Assembly: GCA_036429605.1 (NCBI GenBank)
Contig: CM071591.1
Coordinates: forward strand, 5,456,001-5,520,000
Source of the DNA: Cladobotryum mycophilum
Lineage: Eukaryota; Ascomycota; Sordariomycetes; Hypocreales; Hypocreaceae
DNA length: 64,000 bases
Reading direction: 5' to 3'
Positions 1 through 10,512 of the stretch are shown here, in pieces. Under the pieces are notes generated by a model. That model searched no databases. It worked only from the letters and a program-made list of their open reading frames with translations, and was not told the origin of the DNA. How positions within the stretch are numbered: the stretch's first letter is position 1; each line of letters opens with the position of its first letter. Made by a program: the position numbers and the translations under genes.

Positions 1-349
1 TAAAAAGCTCGTAAGGTTAGGTAAGGTAGGCTGTGTTATAAGACCTAAGCTTAAGAAATTTAAGTATTATACGGGGCCCTAGTGTTGCTTAATATTACGG
101 GTTAGACCCTTCTAGAGAGATACAGGCTTTGCGCCTTATCTATGAGGCACTAACCCTAAGAGAAACGGCCTAGCTAGTAAGCTGCACAGGCGTCACTAAA
201 GGTGGGTCTTTGCCCAAGACCCAGACCTAAGCGAAGACCCGCGCCACAACCGCAAAGATCTCTCTTTTCTTCCTTTCTCCTTAGTGTTGTTGCTACACGA
301 GGCTAGCCCTTTTACACTTAAGGTGCACACTTTTGCTACATCTAGTAAT
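1..349. other. Gene-free left edge
   Basis: I see no credible coding frame here. The composition is mixed, with several CCTAAG/CTTAGG-like words, and differs from the A/T-only repeat that follows. It could be the end of a degenerate transposable element, but no terminal repeats or coding remnants are visible. Confidence 0.4.
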
Positions 350-596
350 CCCGTTATTTATATTATTATTATTCTTCTTATTTATATTATTCTTCTTATT
401 TATATTATTATTCTTATTTATATTATTCTTCTTATTTATATTATTATTCTTATTTATATTATTATTCTTATTTATATTATTATTCTTATTTATATTATTT
501 ATAGTATTATTCTTATTTATATTATTTATAGTATTATTCTTATTTATATTATTTATAGTATTATTCTTATTTATATTATTATTATTATTATAAATT
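350..596. repeat. A/T microsatellite, TTATTTATATTATTC-type unit
   Basis: The stretch is built from reiterated TTATTTATATTATT[C/A] words, first with TTATTATTC spacers and then with four near-identical TTATTTATAGTATTATTC units. Open frames on both strands (poly Ile/Leu/Tyr on +, poly Asn/Lys/Ile on -) come from the repeat and are not genes. Confidence 0.9.
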
Positions 597-714
597 AAGA
601 AAGTAAACATTTATTAGTTAAATAAAACTATATCACAAGCATCTTATAATAATATATATTATTATGTTATACGTTTATTATTATATCTATTATATATTCT
701 ACTCTATATTTACT

Positions 715-1032
715 ATGAAAGTTACGTTTCTGTTCTTTATTACTGCTGTCTTAGTCTCCAGTAGCAACGCTTGTAAATGTCTTTCAAGGTCAGATAGTAC
801 GACTGATATTAATATGACTGCACACTGTTGCCGTGATATTTATAAGATTTATCCACTGCAAGGGGATGATTGCCCTGCCAAATCGATTCGCAATGTATTA
901 AGCGACTTTTCAGCCTGTTGCGGTGGGACAACAAAATTTCCCCGCCCCTTTTATTCTGATTGTGGCTGCCCCAAGGGCTGCCACGGAAACAAAAGAACAC
1001 CACAGGTCAGTAAAGAAAACTTCACTGAGTAA
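715..1032 (+). CDS. Small cysteine-rich secreted protein (effector-like)
   Basis: This is a single open frame of about 105 residues. I start at the second in-frame Met (715) because it gives a clean signal peptide (MKVTFLFFITAVLVSSSNA) directly followed by CKC. The first Met, at 664, would add a Tyr/Ile-rich stretch translated from A/T repeat. The mature part has ten cysteines in a spaced pattern: CKC, HCC, GDDC, ACC, then DCGCPKGC. Such disulfide-rich small secreted proteins are common in plant- and insect-associated fungi, and no enzymatic motif is visible. A GTCAGT word at about 1007 could be a splice donor, so the last ten or so residues may be replaced by a downstream exon that I could not locate. 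The gene sits beside A/T repeat DNA, a common setting for candidate effectors. Confidence 0.6.
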   Translation: MKVTFLFFITAVLVSSSNACKCLSRSDSTTDINMTAHCCRDIYKIYPLQGDDCPAKSIRNVLSDFSACCGGTTKFPRPFYSDCGCPKGCHGNKRTPQVSKENFTE

Positions 1033-2028
1033 TTCATAGCCATATACTACGTTGTCTCTTTGAAGTACTGGCTTCGATGTATTCACCGTCAAGATCCATA
1101 GGGGTGACGCTAATTAGCGATCTTATTTATGGTTCACTAACTTTTGTTAGATTGTCCATCATTCAGGACATGAACAGGCATAATTGGCTGTGTTTGGCCC
1201 TCAGTTTTACAGTCGCTTGAGCTTTGTTGTTCCACTGTCACATTGCTACGGATTACAACGTCGATAATGGGATTGATATGCTGCTAAAATTATTGGTACC
1301 TGAATTCCCTTCAGGTTCATGAGGCAGATATTTATTCTTGTTCAATTAGTTAGAAAGGTTTGATCTATAAAATTCATTATATGCATTTATCAATCGGTTC
1401 AATCGTAACACTCGGCCAATGCATACATCTGCGTCCGCTCAAAGTCAGTGCTGCTTCCAGGCGGTCATTTAAGCGAGGCAGACTACGATGCCAAGGGTGA
1501 CGAGGAAAATGACTTTTCTAAAATGGCAATGCGCAACATCTTCACTCGGCTTTGGGACCAGGATGGGTTTCCGGCTGCAGAGAGCGAATCGAGAGCATGG
1601 ATGGATTGATAATTTGGAGTCGAATGATGACCCCATTGAAGGAGACACTCAATCCACTATAGGTAGAAATCTTCATGGATGATTGCTAAAGGTTTACACG
1701 CTTCAACGTTCAAGATCGTTCTACTCGCGAGCTCCCACGATTGTACCAAACTCATTGAGCTGGAGTGTCAGACGAACAGACCACGATTGCGTTATGGATT
1801 CTCATCATTGCCATGCTGAATGATATATTCCATTCATACTAGATAATGCTGCAAGCTTGGGATATGCCTAGATGAAAAGAAATGTTACACAGAATAATAA
1901 TCAGCTTGGTAAGAAATCCCGTCCCATCCATATCGTATCGTACAGCAGCGTGACGACTTGAAATTGCCCCATCTCCCCGATAACGTTGACATGATGATTG
2001 ATACTCATTTATTCACATCAGCAGGCAT
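1033..2028. other. Intergenic, about 1 kb
   Basis: No complete gene is visible. It contains the open fragment at 1409-1609 listed separately and otherwise ordinary mixed-composition DNA between the Cys-rich gene and the convergent hydrophobin. Confidence 0.4.
1409..1609 (+). pseudogene. Possible orphan coding fragment (66 codons)
   Basis: After a TAA, this frame stays open for 66 codons to a TGA. It reads like genuine protein, acidic and varied in composition (for example LLPGGHLSEADYDAKGDEEN followed by an IFTRLWDQDGFP segment), unlike the low-quality frames around it. There is no good start codon at its 5' end, so it would be a terminal exon or the remnant of a decayed gene. I do not recognise the family. 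Confidence 0.3.
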
Positions 2029-3424
2029 CTACGGGTCCATGCAGAGAAGCGCCTGACCAGCCTATTGAAAGAGGTTAGCATTTAGATCAGTAGGGGAGGT
2101 ATTGCTGGTTACTCACAACTGGGATGACACAGCAGCGAGCTCTCTGGCCAACCTTGGCACAGATGGAATCGAAGTTCTGGGAGCTAGGGGTGGAGCTCGC
2201 TACATCCAACTGTTAGTATACAGTTCAAGTCAGCTTGTTCGGGAGATACTCACGGTTCTTGCAGTTGAGGTCAGCGATACCGAGAACGTCAGTAGAGCAG
2301 CACTGAGGGCTGCTGTAGAGGCCAGCAGGGCACGCAGGAGAACCATTGCCTCCGCTGCCACCACTGTTGTGACCCCCGTTGCCGCCTCCATTGCCTCCGC
2401 CGTTACCGCCGCCGTTGTGTTCGCCATTGCCTCCTCCATTGCCTCCACCATTGGGGGAGGGTACTGGCCGTTTCCTCCGTTCCCAGGTCCACCATGACCT
2501 CCATTACCGGGACCTCCATGACCGCCACCATTTGGGGGAGGGTACTGGCCGTTTCCTCCGTTTCCAGGTCCTCCATGACCCCCGTTGCCAGGCCCACCAT
2601 GACCTCCGTTCCCGGGACCACCACCATTAGATGGAGGAGGATACTCGTGGCTGCCACCGGGATAGCCTCCGTTGCCAGGACCGCCGTGTCCGTTCCCAGG
2701 GCCACCATGACCTCCGTTGCCAGGTCCTCCATGACCTCCGTTACCTGGACTGCCATGTCCATTGCCGGGGCCTCCATGGCCACCATGTCCATTGCCTGGG
2801 CCGCCGCCGTTTGATGGGGGGATATTGATGGCTACCACCTGGGTGGCCTCCGTTGCCGGGTCCACCGTGACCATTACCGGGACCTCCATGGCCGCCGTGG
2901 CCATTGCCGGGGCCTCCGTGACCACCATGACCGTTGCCAGGACCGCCGTGTCCGTTGCCTGGACTACCACGACCGTTGCCAGGACCATCATGTCCATTGC
3001 CGGGGCCTCCGTGGCCACCATGTCCATTGCCTGGACTACCATGGCCGCCATGTCCATTGCCTGGGCCGCCGCCGTTTGATGGGGGGATATTGATGGCTAC
3101 CGCCTGGGTGGCCTCCGTTGCCAGGTCCACCGTGACCATTACCGGGACCTCCATGGCCACCGTGGCCATTGCCAGGTCCTCCGTGTCCGTTACCTGGACC
3201 GCCGTGACCGCCGTGACCGCCGTGACCGCCGTGACCTCCGTGACCTCCGTTGCCACCGTTACCGCCATGACCACCATGGCCACCGTTGCCAGGTAGGCCA
3301 GGGTTGCCTCCATTACCAGGGGAGGAGAGCTACCGCCACCATTGCCTGGAGGAGGTGGGTAGGAAGCCGCGGGAATGGCAGCCGTGGTAGCGGCAAGGAG
3401 AGTAGCGACAGCGAGGAACTTCAT
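2029..3424 (-). CDS. Class II hydrophobin with long Gly/Asn/His-rich N-terminal repeat region (frame broken as sequenced)
   Basis: Three exons read leftward: 2254-3424, 2117-2199 and 2029-2061, with introns 2200-2253 and 2062-2116 (both GTGAGT donors). The product starts with a signal peptide (MKFLAVATLLAATTAAIPAA). A long PGNGGHGG / PGNGHGG repeat region follows, then a C-terminal class II hydrophobin domain with the eight-cysteine pattern C, CC, C, C, CC, C: ACPAGLYSSPQCC, DLNCKN, FDSICAKVGQRARCC, ALLCMDP. Hydrophobins are small secreted surfactants that coat hyphae and spores. The three exons sum to 1287 bases, so start and end share a frame. Inside exon 1, however, the natural Gly/Asn frame leaves the Met frame near 3319-3322, returns near 3081-3086, leaves again near 2816-2821 and returns near 2451-2452, with a stop near 2741. 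The steps are one-base changes, mostly in C runs, so sequencing or assembly error is likely. Confidence 0.75.
2408..3330 (-). repeat. Gly/Asn/His-coding tandem repeats with a ~265 bp internal duplication
   Basis: The region is a run of 9-18 base units encoding GGPGNGH, GGH and similar, interrupted by Tyr-Pro spacers (GGSHQYPP, GGSHEYPPPSNGG, GQYPPPNGGG). Two long near-identical copies include the spacer with the six-G run at 3081-3086 and at 2816-2821, about 265 bp apart, which indicates a recent tandem duplication inside the hydrophobin gene. Confidence 0.8.
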
Positions 3425-3459
3425 CTCAACGAGTTGATTGTATGAAGCGAGTGTGATAA

Positions 3460-3468
3460 GTATATAAA
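3460..3468 (-). promoter_or_regulatory. TATA-like element of the hydrophobin gene
   Basis: The minus strand reads TTTTATATA about 37 bases upstream of the hydrophobin ATG at 3424. It is a plausible core-promoter element for a strongly expressed secreted protein gene. The call rests on motif and position only. Confidence 0.35.
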
Positions 3469-4670
3469 AGACTGAAAGAACGAGTGTAGAAGTTGGGATA
3501 AAACTACTGAATGAGTGTGAAGCTTGCGTTGGTGATGGAAAAGAAAAAGGTCTGTTGGGGTGAGATTCATCCCATCCTTATACCCGTCCGAGTTGCCTTT
3601 GGACAGTGTTCGGGACAAGAATCATCAACTAGTGACTAGACATAGGGGGTCAAGCCGTTACTTCCACCATCCATGCCCTGCGCTTGCAAAAGGCTCATCC
3701 AAGCTAAGTGACATGAGCTTTTTGCTCTCCAGTCATCTCTACCACGAGTTATTGGCTCGATGAAGCATAAAAAAGAAAGGACAAAAAGCAAGAGGCCTTA
3801 CACCTGACAGCCTCTGTCATATTTTATGTCAAAGTCTTAACGCCACGATACGCTGAAACCTCTCAGCTAGAGGCAATAGAACGGGGTACCAGTGAGCGGA
3901 AATAGGAGCCGCAGTGGATTCAAATAGCGTGGTTCGGGAGGGCGAGCGGTTCTAGCCAGGAACCAACAAGCGACGCGATGGGAGGCTTTTTTTTTTTGGT
4001 ATGGGCAGGATGAATGGCGTTTATGGGCTTTGACCTCTTTGCAGTGCGCCATCTAAGACTAACTAGTGAGACGTAGCAATCCAACGGCTGGAGGGTATTA
4101 TTTACGGACTAGATGAAATGAAGGAAGCCAAGAGCCAAGAATCTTTGTAAATCTGAAGGGGCTTGGGATCAAAAAACAATTATTCTTGGCGATGAGATAA
4201 ATCTCCATGGCGGAGTGATTTACTAATATCAGCACATAGCACTGGAAAAATATTCTTGTTAGGAGGAAAAAGGGGGGGGGGGGGGCGAAACGGTTGGGCA
4301 GCTGAACGCCATCATCAATAACTCAGGGCCTGACTGGGTTACGTTCAGCAAAGTCAGAATGCCATCAATTAAAACACTTACTATACATATTTGTCTCGAA
4401 CATATCCTCCGAGGCTACCCCAGACAAAATATGCCCTGTGCCGTTACCGTTACCCCAGTTTGCTAAATTTGGAGCAAAATACCCCGTGGCGGAAATGCAC
4501 AACATTCAGGTTTGATCCATGCAAGCGCAGATGCGAGGAACAACTAGATCAATGTGCCTGGCTTTGAAAAGCGACGTATTGTTTTTATTTTATTTTCTTT
4601 ATTTTCTTTTTCACTTAAAAGATGACCATTTCCATGACACCATTATTTACAAGGCATTCCATCCTAGCCA
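3469..4670. other. Intergenic with a 14-G homopolymer
   Basis: This is the promoter side of the hydrophobin and the 3' side of the aquaporin. No gene is visible. A run of 14 G lies at 4272-4285, and a shorter T run of about ten lies near 3988-3997. Confidence 0.5.
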
Positions 4671-5904
4671 TTAAGCGGCCGATGTTGACGCCTGGTCGTC
4701 CTTCTGCTTCCCCTCCAAGTGATGCGGTGGAATCAGGTTGTATAGCACAGCCAACAGCAGTCCGGCTGCTGCTGGTCCAAACCACCAAATCCATTGGTCT
4801 GTCAAGTAATTAAGTCAGCCACATTTCGCCCCTTGCTGACAAAAGCATTGACTGGGACTTCCAGCTTTCCCCGTGGAGTCTTACCGGACAAGTTTCCCCT
4901 CACGATGCCATAGGCAAAGCATCTCGCGGGATTCATCTGAGCCCCTGCATACCCCGGAATGATGCCACTCGTTGCAAACGAAATCAGCCCAAGGGATACG
5001 CCAACTAGCAATGGCCCAAAGCGCGGTCCAAAAGCAGGGCCTGGCGAGGGTCCAGGCCAACACCATATGAGAGGTAAAGGAGACAGAATGTGGCGAACAC
5101 CTCATTGAGGAATACCTGACCAGATGATGCCTGAGAGGCGTCCCAAAAACATCCGCCTCCATGATATCTAATGCATCGGAGATCAGCCACCTGTCGCATT
5201 CTAATGCAAGTTTGTGCAAGGAGGAGACAACATACTGCATTGATCGAGCGTGGCCCCAAACTCCCCTCAAAACACCCGCGGCTAGACTCGCCCCCAGAGT
5301 TTGACCGCACAAGTATAGCACGCCTTGGTGATCTGAATGAGTATACGATCTAGACCTGACGCAGGGGGTCACCCACCTCTTGCTACAGGACAAAGCCCCG
5401 TGAGGATTGCTGAAAAGGTGATGACGGGGTTCATGTGACCACCAGTAGCTGGAGCCGTTGCATAGATCATAACGGAGAGCAGAAAGATGTTGGAAATGCC
5501 GATATACCCGCCTAGCTGATTCGTCTCATAACTTTGCAGCGTGCCGGCAATTTGCCCAGAGATGTAGACCATAGCTGCCGTAGCTACAGCCTCAACGACC
5601 TATTGCAAAAGTAAGTATAACTGATCGTAGCAGTTGCGCCAAAGCATTGAGACTGTCATACCGCGGACCGCCAGATTGACGGCTCGAGCCATTGGCCCAG
5701 AAAATAATCCCTATTCCTATACCAGGGAGTCGTTGGGTGTATCCGTGGCCTGGTAAGAGGGACAAATGAGCCATCAAACGACGCTCCCCGCATGTCTATG
5801 GAAGCGGCTGCGGCACGCTCGGAGAAAACCATGCTGCTGTTTCTAGTAGTAGCTCGTACTGTACCTGATTCCATCTTGTCTATTACACCCATATTTGAGC
5901 CCAT
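4671..5904 (-). CDS. Aquaporin of the X-intrinsic protein (XIP) type (one frameshift as sequenced)
   Basis: Five exons: 5662-5904, 5377-5599, 5236-5332, 4885-5167 and 4671-4798, with introns of 44-86 bases and GT..AG ends. The protein is about 324 aa with six membrane segments. The first pore motif is GGHMNPVITF (NPV instead of NPA). The second is AQMNPARCFAYG, whose NPARC is the hallmark of XIPs, a MIP subfamily found in fungi, mosses and dicots that conducts water and small uncharged solutes. GASLAAGVLRGVWG and YGVGLDPRQAL also match fungal MIPs. Exon 4 breaks at a four-A run (5030-5033). With five A the frame continues as ALLFGPRFGP into LLVGVSLGLISF, and the coding length becomes 975, divisible by three. 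The start gives a soluble N-terminus of about 60 residues, usual for fungal MIPs. No operon-like partner is evident. Confidence 0.75.
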
Positions 5905-6248
5905 GATGATAGCAAATTTGTTGGAAGCCTGATGAGAGTTGAGTTCTCACAGCATGTAGTATATGTAATGGGGCTCCGGCCCCCATGATGATTCACGAGC
6001 TGGAAAGCTGGGCTTGCTTAGTTGTAGGCACGTAAGCATGACAATGGTTCTCATACGCTAGCGATCCACTGGACTCTCGACCATACTGGGATGAATCCAT
6101 GGTTGCATTGCATAAAAGTCAAGTTAGTAAGGAATGACAAAAGGCTGCAACGTCACTAATATCCTCCAACTTCATTCTTGCTCTCTCCAAGAACATTATA
6201 CAGCACGAAACGATGGCCGTCAATATTATATACCTCAGGTTGAATCAT

Positions 6249-8210
6249 CTAGAATACCCAAGTAACTATACCCTTTAGTCTCGCAGCCCAGCCTTTTTCT
6301 TCGGGCTCACTCTCATCAGCCGTGTGCACATCAGTTTCTAGATCCATCTCATCCAACCCCACAAACTTCGTTTTCTTGATAAACTTCCACCCCAAATACA
6401 TGACCAACATAATCGGCAGCTCAATGTAGAAGCTCACAAAACTGACGCCGTCAAACTTTGGGCTGAAGCAGCTCCAACCTTGAATAAGAACGAGAAAGCT
6501 GTTAAGGAGCACGGCCAGCCACGGACCTACAGGGTAGGTCCAGTTTTTGAACGGGAGCAAATGTGTTTTACCTTGGCGAGCGAGCGCGCGACGGAAGCGA
6601 ATGGAGGTGACGCCAATAGCAATCCAACTCAGCTGATTAGAGACACCAACAATGCTAGAACAACATTGTAAGTATATATCCAAGAAGTAATCGGAATAAG
6701 CAGGAACTTGACTTACTTTTGCAACCACGACCAAAGTTGTCCAGCACCAATGAAGCTTGCACCGAAACAAAGACCGGAAATAGCTCCAGTGATCAACACC
6801 GCAACCCAAGGCACCTGATGGCGGTTAAGTTTGCCCATAAATCTGGGGGCATGTCCCTCCATTGCCAAGGTATAAAGGAGCCTCGTTCCCGCGAACAGGG
6901 CGTGATTGCCCGCGGATAGGACGCTGGTCAAGATTACAGCATTAATAACACTGCCTGCGGCTTTCGCGCCCGTCATCTGGAACACAATGGTGAATGGTGA
7001 AGTACGTGTGTTTTTGGAGTTCAGATTTGGGTAATCGTAAGGCACATTGAGTCCAATCAGGAGGATAGAAAGGATGCTGCGATTCGTTAGTAGACTGATT
7101 CAGGATGGTGCCCCAGGATGAACAGAGCGTACTAGAACAGCAGAATTCGCCAAAAGACATTCTTGACGACCTTTGGTAGAGTCTTGGTCGGATTCTTGGT
7201 CTCACCAGCTGTGATTGCGATGGATTCTGTGCCGCCGTCTAAGAATTGTCAGTACTGGCAAACTCTTAACCCAAGGAACATTTGAGGGACTTGCATGCAA
7301 AAGAAGCCGTGACAAAGACAGAGGCAAAGCCACCGATGCCGCCAACAAATGGAGCCCCTGGGATGTGCCAGTTCTCGCCGCCAATGTAATGACCAGTTGA
7401 GTTTCCTCCACAATTGACAACAATACCCATGATGATAAAGACCACAATGGTGATTACTTTGAGAAGACTGAGCCAGTACTCGAGCTATGTGGCCGGTGTA
7501 AGTAAGTGTGCCTTTTGATCGCAGTTGAGAAGGGAAAACTTGTCGTACCTCGCCATAAGCGCGCACTGTAATAATGTTGGCCGCGATCAGAATAAACCAA
7601 AAGATGAGGCTGAGCGCCCAGCCTGGAAAGTTGTCCGTCCAGTACTGCAGAATAAGCTGCAACGCGACCAAGTCGGAGGCAGTCGACACGGCATCATTGA
7701 ACCAATAATTCCAGGTCAGGGCAAAGCCGAAAGCATCGTCAACAAAGCGGCTAAACACGTCGTCGCAGTTAGCACAAACAAAGCCACATCTACAACCAAG
7801 CCCGCCAAGAGATAAGATACACCATACCCTGCAAATGTACAGAAGCTGCCAGCCACCGGCAGAAAGGCTGCCATCTCACCCAGACTCAGCATCGTGATGA
7901 AGACGATGACGCCCACAATGGCGTAGCAAATTAGGATGGAAGCCGGCCCGCCCGTCGCCAACGATTTTCCAGTACCCAGAAACAAACCCGTACCGATGGT
8001 GCCACCAATAGCAATCATTTGGACCTGACGCGCCGAAAGAGAGCGCTTGAGGCGATCGGACTGGATGTGGTGTTGGCCTTCGCCATAATCGTGAGTTTGA
8101 GCGTACGCATTGAAGCCATCGGGGTCGATTTGATCATGCGCGGATTTGAGATGCTTATCCGTGGTGCCTTCTGGCGATCCAGGACCTCGATAATTGCTGA
8201 GATAGCCCAT
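6249..8210 (-). CDS. Amino-acid permease (AAT/YAT family)
   Basis: Six exons: 7828-8210, 7549-7750, 7295-7484, 7133-7238, 6717-7076 and 6249-6654, giving 548 aa with the frame intact. This is a plasma-membrane proton-coupled amino-acid symporter of about 12 TM segments. The N-terminal tail is hydrophilic, followed by the family signature SARQVQMIAIGGTIGTGLFL in TM1. Later come GENWHIPGAPF, a TESIAITAGETKNP loop typical of fungal permeases, LSAGNHALFAGTRLLYTLA and an acidic C-terminal tail (ETDVHTADESEPEE). The third intron (7239-7294) has a GCAAGT donor, so it is a GC-AG intron. Using it restores FAYGGTESIA exactly. Substrate cannot be told from sequence. Confidence 0.88.
7239..7294 (-). other. 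GC-AG intron in the amino-acid permease
   Basis: On the minus strand the exon ends TTTTGCAT, the intron begins GCAAGT and ends TTCTTAG, and the next exon begins ACGGCGG. The splice recreates the conserved Ala-Tyr-Gly-Gly. No GT donor nearby preserves the frame. Confidence 0.7.
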
Positions 8211-9221
8211 TGTTACCGCTTCCAGTCCTCTTATTTAGATGGGCGCGATGAGGTGGCAGGACGTTGTTGCGAACGGCAGACGGTCAGTAATAGCCTCAGA
8301 ATCCTATGAGCATCAGGAAGCACTAGCAACGTTGCTTATTGATGGATGTCGATCTTTTGCCCCCCAACGCTGTTCGAGCCCTGAAAAATGGAATTGATTG
8401 AACGACTGAATCACGTTGTATAGATCGTATCATGCCATGGAAAATATTTGTATCAATATATATACATAAACCTCCGTCTGCTGAAGAAGAAGAAGAAAAT
8501 GCATGGACTGGCAAACAGACTCAAGCTGTTATTGTTATTCTCGTACTAGGCGATTGCGTGCTCGGCGAAATCTCCACTGGGCAACCAGGCTCCCAACAAG
8601 ATTTAGCACTGGAAGGATTTGGCAAACCATGCTTGGCTGCATGGAAAAATCTAGGAATGGTTAATCAGGTGGCATGAGTCGTTCCTTGTGTAGCAACTTC
8701 GTCAGCTTGTACTGGACCGTGCACTCTGTAAGACATGGGAATCTGGGGGACAGATTGGCTGCAGGCATGTTTATCGAGAAAGCTAAGAAAGAGATGGGTT
8801 CGAGAAGAATAGAAACAAGGTCATATTAGTGGCATCTATTGATGCAGCTGGATGGAAGAGGAAACTGGCTGGGTATTTATCCAAGTTCATGTCGGTCTAA
8901 GATGAGCTCCCTCCAGAGTAAACACGTTCACTGGGTATTTCCAAGTCGGCCGCTCTAGAGGCGCTGAAACCACCAACAGTGTCCCTTTAATTACCACTGT
9001 AAGCTTCTAGAATGTGGACAGCCCCCTCGCACATCGGAGCGAGGATGGCTTTTCACCTCTGCATGCATTCGCAAGGAGAAAGTACGAGACACTCACTTTA
9101 GTCACAAACGAGGGACATATCTAGAACCAATTATTATATTTGCAGGAGTCGCTCTATATCACTCAACTTTCGTCACAGACGTCTTCACACACACACACTC
9201 AACCCACCAGGCCATGTCCAC
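8211..9221. other. Intergenic, about 1 kb
   Basis: This lies upstream of the permease and downstream of the alcohol dehydrogenase. I see no gene, only promoter-type sequence and a short ACACAC tract near 9188-9199. Confidence 0.45.
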
Positions 9222-10346
9222 TTACTGAGCCACCAGAACCGCCCTGTAGTGGATCTTGCCACTCTCCAATCTTTCAATCGCGTCCTTGATTCCCTCCTCC
9301 GTCATGGGAAACTTCTCAACCACCGGCTTAATGTCATGTAGCGCCGCAAACTCAATCATCTTGCGATGAATCGCCCTAGACGCGACGAGAGAGCCTTGGA
9401 CCGCGATGCCCTTGGACAGCAACGGCGAATACGGGATGATTAGATTGTCGCGTGAAGCTGTTAAAGGGTAGATGCGCGATCGGGTCGCCATCAAGGGCAT
9501 AATCGCGTCCCAGGCCGGCTGTGCAGACGTCGTGACCAAAAGACGCGAAATCAGCCACTCGTTCTCCAGTTGCTCGGAGATTCCATCGTTTGTCGTAATG
9601 AACTTGTGAGCGCCAAGCATGGTCGCGTCGTCCTTCTTCCTGTCAGATCCCGACAGCACCACAACTCGGCAGCCGAGCTTGGCAGCATACTGAATCGCCA
9701 AGTGACCCAAACCACCGACGCCCATGACGCCCACTGTTTCGTTGGAGTTTACATCATGGAGAGCGCTGAAGACTGTGGCACCGCCGCACTGCAAAGGAGC
9801 CGCTGATTCGTCGCTCATGCTATCGGGGATGGGGTGGAGAAAGGCCTCACGCCAAATGGCATGGGATCCAAAGCTTCCTTGGTCAAAGTTGGCCGCGCCG
9901 TAGACTTCGCGCTTCTTGCAATAGATTTCGGCCCCCGAGAGACAATCGAGGCAGTTTCCGCAGCTGTTGACCTCGTATCCCCATCCCACGCGGTCGCCTT
10001 TCTTCAAGAACTTGGCATCGGGGCCAACTTCCTCAACGACGCCAACGCCTTCGTGTCCAAGAACCATATCGGCATGTTTCTGCATAATTTTGTTAGCCAT
10101 AATCAGTAAACCCTGGAACAGGGCAGTGCAGGTCACTAACGTAGTGCAAGTCTGATCCCCAAGGGTTGTTAGCCTAGAACATAGCGAATGATGGAAGCCA
10201 TGAGGAGCATACGAACCTGTACCGCAGACACCAGAGGCAGTAATCTTCACCAAGACATAATCCCCGGTAAGGGTATCGGGCTTTTCTGTAATGCTCTGCT
10301 TGGGGACTCCATCCGAAGTACCCTTGAATACTGTGAAGGAAGGCAT
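9222..10346 (-). CDS. Zinc-dependent alcohol dehydrogenase (MDR family)
   Basis: Three exons: 10217-10346, 10141-10151 and 9222-10079, giving 332 aa. The family oxidises alcohols or reduces aldehydes with NAD(P) and acts in the cytosol. Visible features are the catalytic-zinc GVCGTDLHY segment with GHEGVGVVEEVGP, the structural-zinc four-cysteine lobe (CGNCLDCLSGAEIYC), and the Rossmann motif GVGGLGHLAIQYA. The middle exon is only 11 bases and encodes the DLHY part of the zinc-site motif. Omitting it destroys the motif and the frame. Start 10346 (MPSFTVFKGTSDG) is chosen over an upstream in-frame Met at 10436, because the family begins at this point. The gene is divergent from the TMEM86-like gene. 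It looks like a Pseudomonas- or yeast-type ADH; the substrate is not inferable. Confidence 0.88.
   Translation of the reverse strand: MPSFTVFKGTSDGVPKQSITEKPDTLTGDYVLVKITASGVCGTGSYAPHGFHHSLCSRLTTLGDQTCTTLVTCTALFQGLLIMANKIMQKHADMVLGHEGVGVVEEVGPDAKFLKKGDRVGWGYEVNSCGNCLDCLSGAEIYCKKREVYGAANFDQGSFGSHAIWREAFLHPIPDSMSDESAAPLQCGGATVFSALHDVNSNETVGVMGVGGLGHLAIQYAAKLGCRVVVLSGSDRKKDDATMLGAHKFITTNDGISEQLENEWLISRLLVTTSAQPAWDAIMPLMATRSRIYPLTASRDNLIIPYSPLLSKGIAVQGSLVASRAIHRKMIEFAALHDIKPVVEKFPMTEEGIKDAIERLESGKIHYRAVLVAQ
10141..10151 (-). other. 11-base microexon of the alcohol dehydrogenase
   Basis: The minus-strand exon ACTTGCACTAC lies between an intron ending GGGGATCAG and an intron starting GTTAGT. Joined to the flanks it encodes CGT-DLHY-KHADMVLGHEG, the continuous zinc-binding segment expected for the family. 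Confidence 0.75.
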
Positions 10347-10501
10347 GGTGAGTTTTGTGCAGGAGAATGAGATATGGAAGAAGCAAGAGGCTGAATTTTG
10401 GCTGTTAAATGTTAGAGAGAGAAAGGGTTGGTTCAAAAGATGTATTGCCTCAGTTGCGATGTTTGCTGTTGTGTGTTTCCTTGGTCGGACCCAGGACAGC
10501 C

Positions 10502-10512
10502 CTTTTTATATA
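10502..10512 (-). promoter_or_regulatory. TATA box of the alcohol dehydrogenase
   Basis: The minus strand reads TATATAAAAAG about 155-165 bases upstream of the ADH ATG, within the 537 bp divergent promoter shared with the TMEM86-like gene. Confidence 0.45.

Noticed and set aside
284..610. Long open frames on both strands of the left microsatellite
   Set aside because: They translate only the TTATTTATATTATTC repeat (poly Ile/Leu/Tyr or poly Asn/Lys) and have no protein character.
4272..4285. 14-G run as a possible G-quadruplex or regulatory element
   Set aside because: A single mononucleotide run between genes; more likely a simple-repeat or sequencing feature, with nothing nearby to suggest function.
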